Part shown: in pieces, positions 17,001 through 24,464 of the stretch | Numbering within the stretch: position 1 is the first letter of the stretch | Layout of the letters: the number at the start of each line of letters is the position of its first letter | NCBI RefSeq assembly: GCF_900215295.1 | Contig: NZ_OCMF01000001.1 | Coordinates: 1,240,001-1,304,000, forward strand | Reading direction: 5' to 3' | Length of the DNA: 64,000 nt | DNA from: Salinimicrobium sediminis | GTDB taxonomy: Bacteria; Bacteroidota; Bacteroidia; Flavobacteriales; Flavobacteriaceae | Notes under the pieces: generated by a model | The model's database searches: none | Seen by the model: only the letters and a program-made list of their open reading frames with translations | What the model was told of the DNA's origin: nothing | Made by a program: the position numbers and the translations under genes

Positions 17001-19041
17001 GGGCTTCTGCACTTCCAAGAGATTTCTTTTTGTTTCTTAAAGCCGCTTTCAGCTGATTTATAGTGGAAAAAATCAGGGAAATATTGTCAATTATCTTTGT
17101 AGAGTGAGCTGTGTCTTCTATATCAAGATTTGATACAATTTCGATAAGCATTTCGAGATCGGCGGCGATCTGGTTCACCTCTTCCTCCAGCTTTTTTATC
17201 TCGACAACTTTGCTGACTTTCTCCAGCGCCGCCTGCTTCTCCTGAATCGAATTCTGATAAGGCTGCAATGCCTTTTCATCCAGTAAAAATTTGACGCATT
17301 TTTCAGAAATCTTCAGCGTTTGTTCTGCTATTTCTTCCTCTAACTTTTGAACAAATTCAGCATCTACATAACGTACATCTTTCAGATTAATAGCTTCTCC
17401 CCTAAGCTTCCGAAGTTCCGTCAGAAAAAAGACGAAGTCATTAATGGATTTATAGGAGGAACTTTTCAGCTTTCCGAATAAAGCCTCAGCTCTTTCTCTT
17501 ATTTCCTTAGTTTGCTGCTGCACATTTTTCTTAAGCTGTACAACTTTCTGAAACTCATCAATAGCCGCATTTGCAGCTTTATTAATTTCACCCAAAGGAA
17601 TATTAAGCTGCTGTGCCTCAACTTCCGGCAACCAGTAATAAGAATCGAGAATGTCTTTGGAAAACTTCGAAATGTCAAGATAAAGGCCCCCGTAGCTGTC
17701 TTCTTTATTTAAAAGATTTACAAGTCCGTTAACTTCTGCCATTGCTCTAACAATGTCTTTATTCCCAATCTTGTAAAGCAGTGTCTCCTCGTGCTGGGAA
17801 GGGATAAAATCACCTTTTAAATAGGGGGTTTGCCATATTTGTATTACATGATGTTTTGTCTGTTCATTTTCATTCTTGAAATAGCAAAGTTCCCCGTTCT
17901 TGAGAATTGTAAATCCGTTACAAATAATAGGTGTCTGAATCTCCTGGGTAATGATGTTGTATGACATTAAATTATATAAACCTTCCTCCGGAGAATAAAA
18001 GACATACAGATAATCTTCCCCATTGGGAGATGCTATCTTCTGCTCAAATTTTACTTTTTCAATGCCGTTACCAAGGATCTTGTATTCCCCCGTTTGTAAA
18101 TAATATCCTGTAGGAAAAATTATTCCCTGATCATCGGGAAGTAAAAGACAGGAATTTTTTATGCTATCAATTTTCTTTACCTCTTTAAGCTTGTGGTTGT
18201 ATACAAAATATCGCGGATCCTCCTGGAAAGGCTTGATTTCAAGTACCAAAAGGTTTCCAAGATCTGCATAAAGATACTGCCCATCATCCAGGGTCTGGTC
18301 CAGATGTTCCACCGGTTCAGCAAGAATTCCTTTTCCCTCTTTGGTATTATCCTCTATTTTTATTGTAAGATCTCCACCAATTGTCTCCACAAAAACACGG
18401 TCGAGAATTGAGACGTGGGAATGCACTCCATATCGGTGCATATCCCTTGTAGCTTCCAGCCATTTAAATTCGTGCTGTGCCTGGTATTTGAACTCATGGT
18501 CACTCCTGTTGTCAATGTACTGAAGCTTGTTATCCTTTATGATCCACTTGAAGGTCTTAATGTCTGTTACACTTTCACTAAGCTGAAAGACCATATGCAG
18601 ATAATTACCAATCAATGCAAATTTTGAAAAGATCGTATTCCTGTAATACTTGTAGAGATTTGCAAAATCTGAGATAAATGTCTCATCCTGCAAAATGTCC
18701 AGTGGCCGGGGCTCAAATTTATTGTCTTTGAACTCGTAGATACTAAAAACATCAGATAAAGTAATCTCTGTTCGCAGCCCAAAGTGGACATTGTAACCAA
18801 AAACACAGGTATTGCCCAGGGAAATCATATCCCGGGCAATGCAATTATTTTCGGTATTGATGCGATCATTGGAAATGAGTTTTGTCTCCAGGGAACCAAA
18901 AACTTCCTTCCGGTCCACGTTCAGTTTCTGCAATCGCTCTTGTAGCTCCGTTTTCTGTTTTTGCAAACGGTTTCGGATGATCTCATAGGTGCCGCCGTCC
19001 AGAGTATGGACATCGTTATTTTTTACTTGGTCTACTGCCAT
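14098..19041 (-). CDS. Giant coiled-coil AAA+ ATPase (DUF3686, 'DNA repair ATPase' family)
   Basis: A 1647-residue soluble protein. Residues about 1-480 look beta-rich and propeller-like and fit what databases call DUF3686; about 490-840 are strongly coiled-coil; about 850-1230 are helical; a AAA+ module follows with Walker A PPGYGKTTL near residue 1278 and Walker B NVMLYLDDI near residue 1337, then a helical C-terminus. The family name 'DNA repair ATPase' comes from weak SMC-like similarity of the coiled coil, and no repair role is shown. Here it is the last gene of an operon with flotillin, YqiJ-like, PspA and YbjN-like genes, pointing to a membrane-associated machine. A hairpin and 144 bp separate it from the flotillin gene. 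Confidence 0.85.
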   Translation of the reverse strand: MAVDQVKNNDVHTLDGGTYEIIRNRLQKQKTELQERLQKLNVDRKEVFGSLETKLISNDRINTENNCIARDMISLGNTCVFGYNVHFGLRTEITLSDVFSIYEFKDNKFEPRPLDILQDETFISDFANLYKYYRNTIFSKFALIGNYLHMVFQLSESVTDIKTFKWIIKDNKLQYIDNRSDHEFKYQAQHEFKWLEATRDMHRYGVHSHVSILDRVFVETIGGDLTIKIEDNTKEGKGILAEPVEHLDQTLDDGQYLYADLGNLLVLEIKPFQEDPRYFVYNHKLKEVKKIDSIKNSCLLLPDDQGIIFPTGYYLQTGEYKILGNGIEKVKFEQKIASPNGEDYLYVFYSPEEGLYNLMSYNIITQEIQTPIICNGFTILKNGELCYFKNENEQTKHHVIQIWQTPYLKGDFIPSQHEETLLYKIGNKDIVRAMAEVNGLVNLLNKEDSYGGLYLDISKFSKDILDSYYWLPEVEAQQLNIPLGEINKAANAAIDEFQKVVQLKKNVQQQTKEIRERAEALFGKLKSSSYKSINDFVFFLTELRKLRGEAINLKDVRYVDAEFVQKLEEEIAEQTLKISEKCVKFLLDEKALQPYQNSIQEKQAALEKVSKVVEIKKLEEEVNQIAADLEMLIEIVSNLDIEDTAHSTKIIDNISLIFSTINQLKAALRNKKKSLGSAEARADFAAQLKLIDQSIINYLDIANTPEKCDEFQIKISIQLEELEGKFTEFEEFISLIIEKREEVHGAFEARKNALVEKRNKKAMALQNAAERILKGANSKAERLGSASEIHGYFASDLMINKVRDIIKQLVELDDSGKAEEIETSLKTARENALRKLKDKLDLYEDGDNVIRLGKHKFGVNKQPLDLTLVLKAGVPHYHITGTDFYQELNDETLLGLTQLWEQELVSENYQIYRSSYLAYKLFRKLPIEELLNVSEDELLKIVQKESSSDYSEGYIKGVHDVDASKILSVLVHKHHELGLLTFTPQIRSYAQYFWYSLEPEAREKMDQTLKASGEVLTVFPDTGEYDFLIQKLCKHIQHFAEDTGLFPSEMNEKIAGYIFEELQNDDEFVRSSVAISLKEDFLKALKEQQADLRFKNSYEKVADHKGKIRLIRQWVSAYVNSLKEPVSLDKNLLVNYIDEVVCCIMFGDDSVSKTKAVFPTGTIVGLSGEHPSFKEGTFLFNYHKFIAELEEFTGKNIPAYNTFRKVKHDLTKTLKEELKLEELKPRVLTSFVRNKLIDQVYFPLFGDNLAKQLGTVGDKTRTDRSGMLLLISPPGYGKTTLMEYIADRLGLIFIRINGPAIGHEITSVDPMSAKNSAAREELKKLNLAFEMGNNVMLYLDDIQHCNPEFLQKFISLSDGTRKIEGIYNGKSKTYDLRGKKFCVIMAGNPYTETGDKFRIPDMLANRADIYNLGDIIGDTEQLFKLSLIENSLTANPLLQQLSSSHFEDIYTLIDRIENDNQEAQLVGSHSNQEIQEYTSVLKKVIEIRDTVLKVNAAYIKSAAMEDEYRTQPPFKLQGSYRDMNKLVSKVVPIMNDKELNRLLLSHYESESQTLTSSAEANLLKYKELVDVLDKVEQERWRSIQETFVKNNKLKGFGDKNEMAQILSQMMQFSDNLEGIKQVLQKGLENNSEKGELAKGESIQVFKK

Positions 19042-19155
19042 TGTGGTGGTACTAACTTTAAACTAAAGACTCAGGACAAATAATTCCGGGAGATAGAATA
19101 TAGATTATTCCCTTCTCCTGAAATAAAATTCAGGATATAAGGTAACTAATAGATA

Positions 19156-19179
19156 AGGTGCCCCGCTTCCGGGGCACCT
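19156..19179 (-). terminator. GC-rich hairpin between flotillin and ATPase genes
   Basis: AGGTGCCCC (19156-19164) pairs perfectly with GGGGCACCT (19171-19179), starting seven bases after the flotillin stop. There is no T-run in the direction of transcription, so it could partly terminate, or protect the upstream mRNA, and so lower ATPase expression relative to flotillin. Confidence 0.5.
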
Positions 19180-19185
19180 GGTCTA

Positions 19186-21270
19186 CTACTTATGATTTGA
19201 GTTCAATGGAAGAGGCTTATTAGCCAGTCCAAGTCCATCGGCAAGGGTGAATAAATTGCCAAAAATGGTTTGCTCTTCCTCATCTGTTGACTTCTGCTTT
19301 AAATTATTCAGCAGGGTGGCAATACTCAGGTTCTTGATGTCTTCTGATGAGATCCCATATTTATCAGTGAACATCTTGATCTTGTCCAGAAGGTCACCTT
19401 TGACGTTATCACTGCCTAAAATAGCAGTTTTCACATCCTGTATGTTCCTGCTGTTATCAACCAGCCTGTCATAACCTTTGGCTTTGGTGATCTGGCTGAT
19501 TATCTGGTCAAAGAACATAGTCTCTCCTCCAACGATATCTATTTTGGCTGCTCTCAACGCATCTCCAAGTACTGCTGCCTGCGCATCTGCGATATCTTTC
19601 TGGATATTGATATGAGCAAGATCTACCTGCAGATCCTTATCCAGGCGCAATTTGAATTCTTCGTGGTCTTTTCCAACACCATCCAGTTTTTTCATTGCAT
19701 TTGCTTTTTCTTCGATACCTGCAGCATCGGCAAGTGCTTTTTCTTTAACAACAGCGGCTTCAGCAAGACCATCTTTACGTTTAGCATCGGCTTTAGCTTC
19801 AATTCCTGCAGCCTCAGCTTTGGCTTTCTTCTCAATAATGGTGGCTTCAACAATTCCCTGACGCTCGTTAGCATCGGCTTTTGCATGCATTACCTGTGCT
19901 TCAGACATTCCAATTGTGGCTTCTTCTTTAGCCTGAGCCTCTGCAAGGATCTTCCTGGCCTCTGCCTGCTTGATACTTGCTTCTTTTTCAGCCAAAGCTT
20001 CAATATTAATTTCTTCTGCTCTTTGTTTTGCAGCTTCTTTAGAAGCTTCTGCTGCTTTGGTAACTTTAATAAGTCCTTCCTGGGCCTCGGCTTCAGCAAT
20101 GGTGATTTTCACCTGCTTCTCACGTTCAGCAGTTTTAAAGGCCTCAATATCTTTCATATTTTCCTGCTCTTCAACAACTCCTTTTTCAAGGGTCACACGA
20201 TCGCGTATCACATCCTGGATATTTTTCTTCTCAACCTCAACCACTTTCTCTTTCTCAATTTGAGCCAGAGTTACAACTCGTTCTCTCTCTGTAGCTTCCA
20301 GCATCCTGTCTTTTTCCACCCGCTCTGTTTCCACAGCTTCGGTACGTTGCTTGTTTTTAAGGGCAACAATGATCTGGCGCTCCATATTCTCTTCAGCAAC
20401 CTTTACTTTCTCCTGGGTAATAATACGCGCAGATTCAGATTTCAAACGTTCTTCTTCAGAAACCTTGGCAATTTCAGCTTCCTCCCTGGATCTAATATTT
20501 GCGATCTCACGTTTTTGCTGCTCTTCTTTCTCAGCTAACTGCTTATCGAGCTCAAGTATGGCTTCTCTTGCCTCGACATCCTGTTTCCGGATAGTTTTCT
20601 CTTCATCCCGCTTAATTAGGTTTGCCTTTATGTTTTGGATTGCAGTTAATTCAGTAATTTTTTTGATACCCTGCGCATCAAGGATATTATCTGCTTTCAA
20701 TGCAGTGACAGATGTTTGCTCAAGGAAGTCAATTGCACAATCCTCCAGCGTATAACCGTTAAGATCTGTACCAATGATATCTACAATTTCATCACGGAAT
20801 TCGCGACGGGCTTCATATAGTTCAATGAACTCAAACTTTTTACCCACAGTTTTAAGCGCTTCAGAAAATTTTGCCTCAAAAAGATCTTCCAGAGTTTCAA
20901 TTTTAGAAGCTCTTGCCACACCAATGGTCTGGGCTACTTTTTTAATGTATTCGATATCGTTGTTCACCCTTACAAAAAAGGCAACTTTGATATCTGCACG
21001 CATATTGTCTTTACAAATAAGACCTTCGTGTGCAAGACGTTCGATCTGGATCTTCTTAACCGAAACATCCATGATTTCGACCTTGTGAAAAACAGGGATT
21101 ACATAAAGACCTTTATCTGTTGCAACCTGGGTACCTCCAAAACCGGTACGAATAAGTGCCTGGCCCTGCGGAACTTTTTTGTAGAACATCGCAATGATCG
21201 CGAAGTATACTATAATGAGGAATAAGAGGACTCCTATTCCAATACCTATGATGGGTAAAACTGTTTCCAT
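19186..21270 (-). CDS. Flotillin family protein (YqiK-like SPFH protein)
   Basis: A 694-residue flotillin: N-terminal membrane segment (about 5-28, IGIGVLLFLIIVYFAIIAMF), the SPFH/Band 7 domain (about 30-200, KKVPQGQALIRTGFGG and LNGYTLEDCAID), then a long Ala/Glu-rich coiled coil with many EA repeats (about 215-520) and a C-terminal region. Flotillins form oligomeric rings that scaffold membrane microdomains. The gene is preceded by a YqiJ-like gene 11 bp upstream, the same pairing as yqiJ-yqiK of E. coli. The coiled-coil section yields a long plus-strand frame, which is only a composition artefact. Confidence 0.93.
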   Translation of the reverse strand: METVLPIIGIGIGVLLFLIIVYFAIIAMFYKKVPQGQALIRTGFGGTQVATDKGLYVIPVFHKVEIMDVSVKKIQIERLAHEGLICKDNMRADIKVAFFVRVNNDIEYIKKVAQTIGVARASKIETLEDLFEAKFSEALKTVGKKFEFIELYEARREFRDEIVDIIGTDLNGYTLEDCAIDFLEQTSVTALKADNILDAQGIKKITELTAIQNIKANLIKRDEEKTIRKQDVEAREAILELDKQLAEKEEQQKREIANIRSREEAEIAKVSEEERLKSESARIITQEKVKVAEENMERQIIVALKNKQRTEAVETERVEKDRMLEATERERVVTLAQIEKEKVVEVEKKNIQDVIRDRVTLEKGVVEEQENMKDIEAFKTAEREKQVKITIAEAEAQEGLIKVTKAAEASKEAAKQRAEEINIEALAEKEASIKQAEARKILAEAQAKEEATIGMSEAQVMHAKADANERQGIVEATIIEKKAKAEAAGIEAKADAKRKDGLAEAAVVKEKALADAAGIEEKANAMKKLDGVGKDHEEFKLRLDKDLQVDLAHINIQKDIADAQAAVLGDALRAAKIDIVGGETMFFDQIISQITKAKGYDRLVDNSRNIQDVKTAILGSDNVKGDLLDKIKMFTDKYGISSEDIKNLSIATLLNNLKQKSTDEEEQTIFGNLFTLADGLGLANKPLPLNSNHK

Positions 21271-21281
21271 TTTTTTGAATT

Positions 21282-21998
21282 TTAATCGTTATATAATTGA
21301 ACTAAATAATAATTGTGATCGGGAGATCTTTTAATGATTAGGACATTGCTCCCATAGGGAAGAGCTTCTCCTGTTAGGGATTTTACGTAAACGGACATAG
21401 AATTGCCGTCGACACGAACCTCTGCATTTCCCATTTTTTCTTCGGAAATTGTAGAGAGTAAAAGAGCTTTTCGGCCTAGATAATCTATAGGTGCATCCCC
21501 ATCTTTATTCAGGTTTTTAAAGAAACCCTTGAAAGGGGTGGTCAGGATTTTGGTCACAATTAGCGCCGGGAACAGCGCCAGGAGCATAACCACAAAGCCG
21601 AAGAAGTTGTCATATGAATAAGTAAGTGTAGTTACCAGGGCTGTCATAAACCACCAGATAAATATCCAAAAAGTGAAAGTGAACATGAAAGGCAGGCCTA
21701 CAAAATTGAAATAGATCAAAAATATTTGCCACCATTTAAGAGGTTTACGCTTTTTCCCGATCACGTCCTCCTGGTTGACTTCGGCATTTGAAATATCCTG
21801 AAAGTCCATATTGCCGCCTTCCATACCGGTAGTTACATCAACAGCCTGGCCTGCATCAATATCTACGTCTACATCAAAGTCCAGGTCAAAATCGATTCCT
21901 CCTATCATGGTCAACAGCCAGTAAAGAATGAGCACGATGAGCAGGATGGACAGAACGAAATTAACTTCAGAGAATAATATGTTATAGAGATTCGCCAA
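21282..21998 (-). CDS. YqiJ/NfeD-like membrane protein with OB-fold tail
   Basis: A 238-residue protein with an N-terminal membrane segment (about 10-33), an acidic stretch (IDFDLDFDVDVDIDAG, 35-50), two or three further membrane segments (about 90-160), and a C-terminal OB-like domain (about 170-238: DYLGRKALLLST, GNAEVRVDGNSMSVYV, NVLIIKRS). This is the layout of YqiJ/NfeD proteins that partner flotillins. Its start is a TTG two bases after the pspA stop; no in-frame ATG precedes the first membrane segment, so TTG is the best choice. It lies directly upstream of the flotillin gene. Confidence 0.83.
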   Translation of the reverse strand: MANLYNILFSEVNFVLSILLIVLILYWLLTMIGGIDFDLDFDVDVDIDAGQAVDVTTGMEGGNMDFQDISNAEVNQEDVIGKKRKPLKWWQIFLIYFNFVGLPFMFTFTFWIFIWWFMTALVTTLTYSYDNFFGFVVMLLALFPALIVTKILTTPFKGFFKNLNKDGDAPIDYLGRKALLLSTISEEKMGNAEVRVDGNSMSVYVKSLTGEALPYGSNVLIIKRSPDHNYYLVQLYND

Positions 21999-22000
21999 GT

Positions 22001-22717
22001 TTATGCTTCTTTAGAGTCATTTAGACCCAGTTTTTCTTTAAGTTTTGCTAGATCGTCATTCGCTTTGGCGGTAGAGGTATCTGCTGCTTTATCTATTTCG
22101 TCATCTATAGATTTTTTAGCATTTGCTATATCTCCATATGCTTCGGCAAGGGCTTCCTCCCGGGCAACTTTTTCTTTCATACGTTCCAGCATGGAAACCG
22201 TCCCTGTACTGTCAATCTCTGCCATTTGCTTGTTAAGACTTTTTGTGGCGTTGCTTACTTTAACTCTTGCCTTTAAGGTCTTTAACTCATTTTCCCATTT
22301 TCCGATATTACCTTTAATGGTTTGAATCGTCTTTTGAAGCTGAGCTACATTGTTGTCAAACTTATCTGATTCTTCTTTGGATTTCAGAACCTGCTGTTCT
22401 GCAGCCTCTTTTTGCACAAGAGCTTCCTTTGCAAGTCTGTCGGCTTCAGTTGCGTCAATTTCTTTGCTATGACCTTTTTTCAGAATTATAATTGCTTTAT
22501 TCTGGTATTCTTCGGCTTTGTTCTGATATTCATCCTGGTCATTTTTAGCACGAATGGCAAGTGCTTTAACCTGCGCCAGGGCTTCAAGGCTTTTATCAAG
22601 ATCCTGTTTCATATCTCTAATACCCTGTTCCGTCATTTTAATGGGATCTTCCATATTGTCTATAGCGGAATTTGTTTCGGCCTGGCCTATTTTGAATAAT
22701 CGTTTAAACACATTCAT
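22001..22717 (-). CDS. pspA: PspA/IM30 family membrane-remodelling protein
   Basis: A 238-residue, almost entirely alpha-helical protein (MNVFKRLFKIGQAETNSAID, then long charged coiled coils such as KEESDKFDNNVAQLQKTIQ), which is the PspA/Vipp1 pattern; the amphipathic N-terminal helix (VFKRLFKIGQA) is visible. PspA binds stressed inner membrane and forms ESCRT-III-like assemblies. It is the second gene of the operon, 21 bp after the YbjN-like gene and 2 bp before the YqiJ-like gene. No PspF, PspB or PspC gene is nearby, so regulation differs from the enterobacterial system. Confidence 0.93.
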   Translation of the reverse strand: MNVFKRLFKIGQAETNSAIDNMEDPIKMTEQGIRDMKQDLDKSLEALAQVKALAIRAKNDQDEYQNKAEEYQNKAIIILKKGHSKEIDATEADRLAKEALVQKEAAEQQVLKSKEESDKFDNNVAQLQKTIQTIKGNIGKWENELKTLKARVKVSNATKSLNKQMAEIDSTGTVSMLERMKEKVAREEALAEAYGDIANAKKSIDDEIDKAADTSTAKANDDLAKLKEKLGLNDSKEA

Positions 22718-22738
22718 AATCTTAAGTTTTAGTTGTTG

Positions 22739-23134
22739 TTAGTATTTTGAAAATTCTATGATCTTATCTGAAAATTCGCTCATCAAGAGGCTAAGAGAAT
22801 TTAAACTTCCTTCCAGTTCATTAATATCCAGATTCTCAATTTGGAGAGTATCCCGAAAGATGACCTTTTCACCGGATTCATCCAGAACAAAAGCTCCGTG
22901 AATGATATCTCTGTTCTTTTGAAGTAGACTTTTAAAGATCTTTTCCGACTGAGCATTAATTCTGAAGATGAATTGCTCCAAAATTAGTATTGGCGGTGCT
23001 ACTCCCAGGATCAGGTTTTTAATTCCATAACTTTCCTTTTGTGCCACCAGGATACAATCCTGAGGAGCTTCACGGCTAATGTCAAAATCAAGTTCAAGTA
23101 AGAAATCCCTGGTAATGTGGTAATGATCTTTCAT
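22739..23134 (-). CDS. YbjN/DUF2170-like (type III chaperone fold) protein
   Basis: A 131-residue acidic protein whose pattern, AQKESYGIKNLILGVAPPIL followed by NRDIIHGAFVLDESGEKVIF and ENLDINELEGSLNSL, matches the YbjN/DUF2170 (YjfI) type with a type III secretion chaperone-like fold. YjfI-like proteins are known neighbours of pspA, and here too it is directly upstream of pspA as the first gene of the operon. It is probably an adaptor that binds PspA or the ATPase; this is inference. The family call rests on pattern memory and context. Confidence 0.7.
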   Translation of the reverse strand: MKDHYHITRDFLLELDFDISREAPQDCILVAQKESYGIKNLILGVAPPILILEQFIFRINAQSEKIFKSLLQKNRDIIHGAFVLDESGEKVIFRDTLQIENLDINELEGSLNSLSLLMSEFSDKIIEFSKY

Positions 23135-23360
23135 GAATGGTTGGTTAGAGTGTTAAAAATTTCTAAAATAGTAATATTACAAAATTCTTCTAAAGTCTTG
23201 ACTACAAAATCACCAGAATGATATAGTCAACAATAAAAAAAGTTAAAGCAATCATAATTAAAGATGTTAGAGGTTAGGTTTTCATTTTTACAATGAACCA
23301 CTTCCTGGCTTTTCTGATATTTACGGCCGGTCATCAGGATCCCAAGGAATTGTCTCATAT

Positions 23361-23391
23361 AATTAGCAAAGCCTAAATGTTTTTGCTAATT
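23361..23391. promoter_or_regulatory. Operator O1: perfect inverted repeat
   Basis: AATTAGCAAA (23361-23370) and its exact reverse complement TTTGCTAATT (23382-23391), 11 bases apart, giving a 21-bp centre-to-centre spacing of two helical turns. The right half overlaps the -7 box of the XRE gene. This is a likely dimer or tetramer site for the XRE protein encoded next to it. Confidence 0.75.
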
Positions 23392-23394
23392 TTG
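23387..23394 (+). promoter_or_regulatory. -7 box of the XRE regulator gene
   Basis: TAATTTTG, a perfect TAnnTTTG match, 51 bp before the ATG and overlapping operator O1. No TTG is found at the usual -33 distance. Confidence 0.6.
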
Positions 23395-23422
23395 TTAGAC
23401 CAAGATACAAATAAAAAGTTTG

Positions 23423-23443
23423 TTTGCAAATTTAATTAGCAAA
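23423..23443. promoter_or_regulatory. Operator O2 at the start codon of the XRE gene
   Basis: TTTGCAAATT (23423-23432) and AATTAGCAAA (23434-23443) form an inverted repeat with one mismatch and reuse the O1 half-site. It ends two bases before the ATG at 23446, so bound protein would block early transcription: autorepression. Confidence 0.7.
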
Positions 23444-23445
23444 TT

Positions 23446-24201
23446 ATGTCATTTTTTGGAAAAAATATTAGGAAAATCAGAAGTGTCAAATCCTTAAGTC
23501 AGCAAGCTTTTGCTGAATTGTTTGACTTAAAGCGCGGAACTTTAGGGGCTTATGAAGAGGGGAGAAGCGAGCCGAGAATCGAAACAATTATTATGATTGC
23601 TAAGCATTTTAGCATTCCTATTGATGATCTACTTACCCAGGAACTCACTGTAAATAAATTACTAAAGTTTAAAGGCAATCTTGCTTCTGAAGATCAGGAA
23701 CTTGTGAAGGAGCAATTTGCCAAAATACCATGTATTATCAGAAATAACAGCAGGGACTATTTGCTATACTACAATAAGGAAGAATTTATTAAAAGAATGC
23801 CCTGCCTATGTCTTCCCCTAAACCGGGAAAATAATTACCGGGGTTACACAGTTGACAACCTGGAAATGAGCAGCAACGATAAAGGGCTTTTTCCAAAAGA
23901 TGTGGTTATTGGAGAATATGTTCCGCAAAAGGAATATAAAAATCTTGATAATGGAAGTCTTGTTCTTGTTGTTCTTAAAGATATGCTTGTACTACGGCGT
24001 CTTTATATAACCAATGCCAAAGTTGTGCTGAGAGCGGAGCATAAGAATATAGAGGAGATCACCGCAACTCTTAAAGAGGTGAAGGAAATGTGGCGCATTT
24101 GCTATGTTTTTTACCACCGCCTGCCTCCAATAGGAGAGGCATTGGAAGATAAATTGCTTTATCTTGAAAGAGAAATGGAGAAGATCAGGTCGAAGATGTG
24201 A
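23446..24201 (+). CDS. XRE-family transcriptional regulator with S24-like C-terminal domain
   Basis: A 251-residue protein: XRE helix-turn-helix (about 5-62, SLSQQAFAELFDLKRGTLGAYEEG), then a C-terminal part (about 110-200) that resembles the LexA/CI S24 domain (LFPKDVVIGEYV, LDNGSLVLVVLKDMLVLRRL). The catalytic dyad appears lost: the Ser position reads Glu-Met and the Lys position of the VKR motif is Arg. It is thus probably a dimerising, non-cleaving regulator. It is divergent from the pspA-flotillin-ATPase operon and has two copies of an AATTAGCAAA inverted repeat in its own promoter. It most likely represses itself and perhaps the operon. Confidence 0.83.
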   Translation: MSFFGKNIRKIRSVKSLSQQAFAELFDLKRGTLGAYEEGRSEPRIETIIMIAKHFSIPIDDLLTQELTVNKLLKFKGNLASEDQELVKEQFAKIPCIIRNNSRDYLLYYNKEEFIKRMPCLCLPLNRENNYRGYTVDNLEMSSNDKGLFPKDVVIGEYVPQKEYKNLDNGSLVLVVLKDMLVLRRLYITNAKVVLRAEHKNIEEITATLKEVKEMWRICYVFYHRLPPIGEALEDKLLYLEREMEKIRSKM

Positions 24202-24291
24202 TTTGTTTAATATATTTGAAATTTTAAAGGTATTTTTTGCACATGAAAGCCGCAGGTTTAAGTGCATTTGCGGACCTAGGAAGAACCTTTT

Positions 24292-24372
24292 CTCCTGCAA
24301 TTAATTATAAAAGACCATTCCCGCCTCGGGTATACAGGCTTCAATAATGACATTTTTGGGCCTTTTTTTATT
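24292..24372 (+). repeat. Right copy of the ~80-bp direct repeat flanking the module
   Basis: Counterpart of 14007-14089 with the 27-bp identical core at 24309-24335 (containing ATTCCCGCCTCGGGTA), followed by AGGCTTCAAT...TTGGGCCT and a T-run that may act as terminator of the XRE gene. It lies between the XRE gene and the housekeeping prs promoter, that is, at the right edge of the module. Confidence 0.8.
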
Positions 24373-24407
24373 CAACAGTTTGTTTAATAAACCTTTTGAT
24401 ATCAACC

Positions 24408-24436
24408 TTGGTACACAAAATTAATTTCTAAATTTG
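24408..24436 (+). promoter_or_regulatory. Promoter of prs
   Basis: TTG at 24408-24410, 18-base spacer, TAAATTTG at 24429-24436: an exact match to the Bacteroidota consensus, 28 bp before the prs ATG. Confidence 0.75.
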
Positions 24437-24464
24437 CAGGGCAACAACAAACAACACCACACCA

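Larger units (their letters stand above)
23135..23445. other. Divergent control region between the pspA operon and its probable regulator
   Basis: This 311-bp gap holds the start regions of both transcripts. On the right side are two inverted-repeat operators and a -7 box for the XRE gene, listed separately. On the left side no perfect TAnnTTTG box was found for the operon; the nearest candidates are one base off (GAATTTTG, TGATTTTG on the minus strand). No gene is seen. Confidence 0.6.

Noticed and set aside
19612-20538. 308-codon forward frame inside the flotillin gene
   Set aside because: Phe/Ser/Cys-rich antisense reading of the EA-rich coiled coil; composition artefact.
14098-23134. Calling the module an anti-phage defence island
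   Set aside because: Flotillin, PspA and a AAA+ ATPase can occur near defence genes, but nothing here (nuclease, sensor, reverse transcriptase) points to defence specifically.
23361-24201. Prophage with CI-like repressor
   Set aside because: The regulator is CI/LexA-like, but no phage structural, lysis, integrase or replication gene is present.
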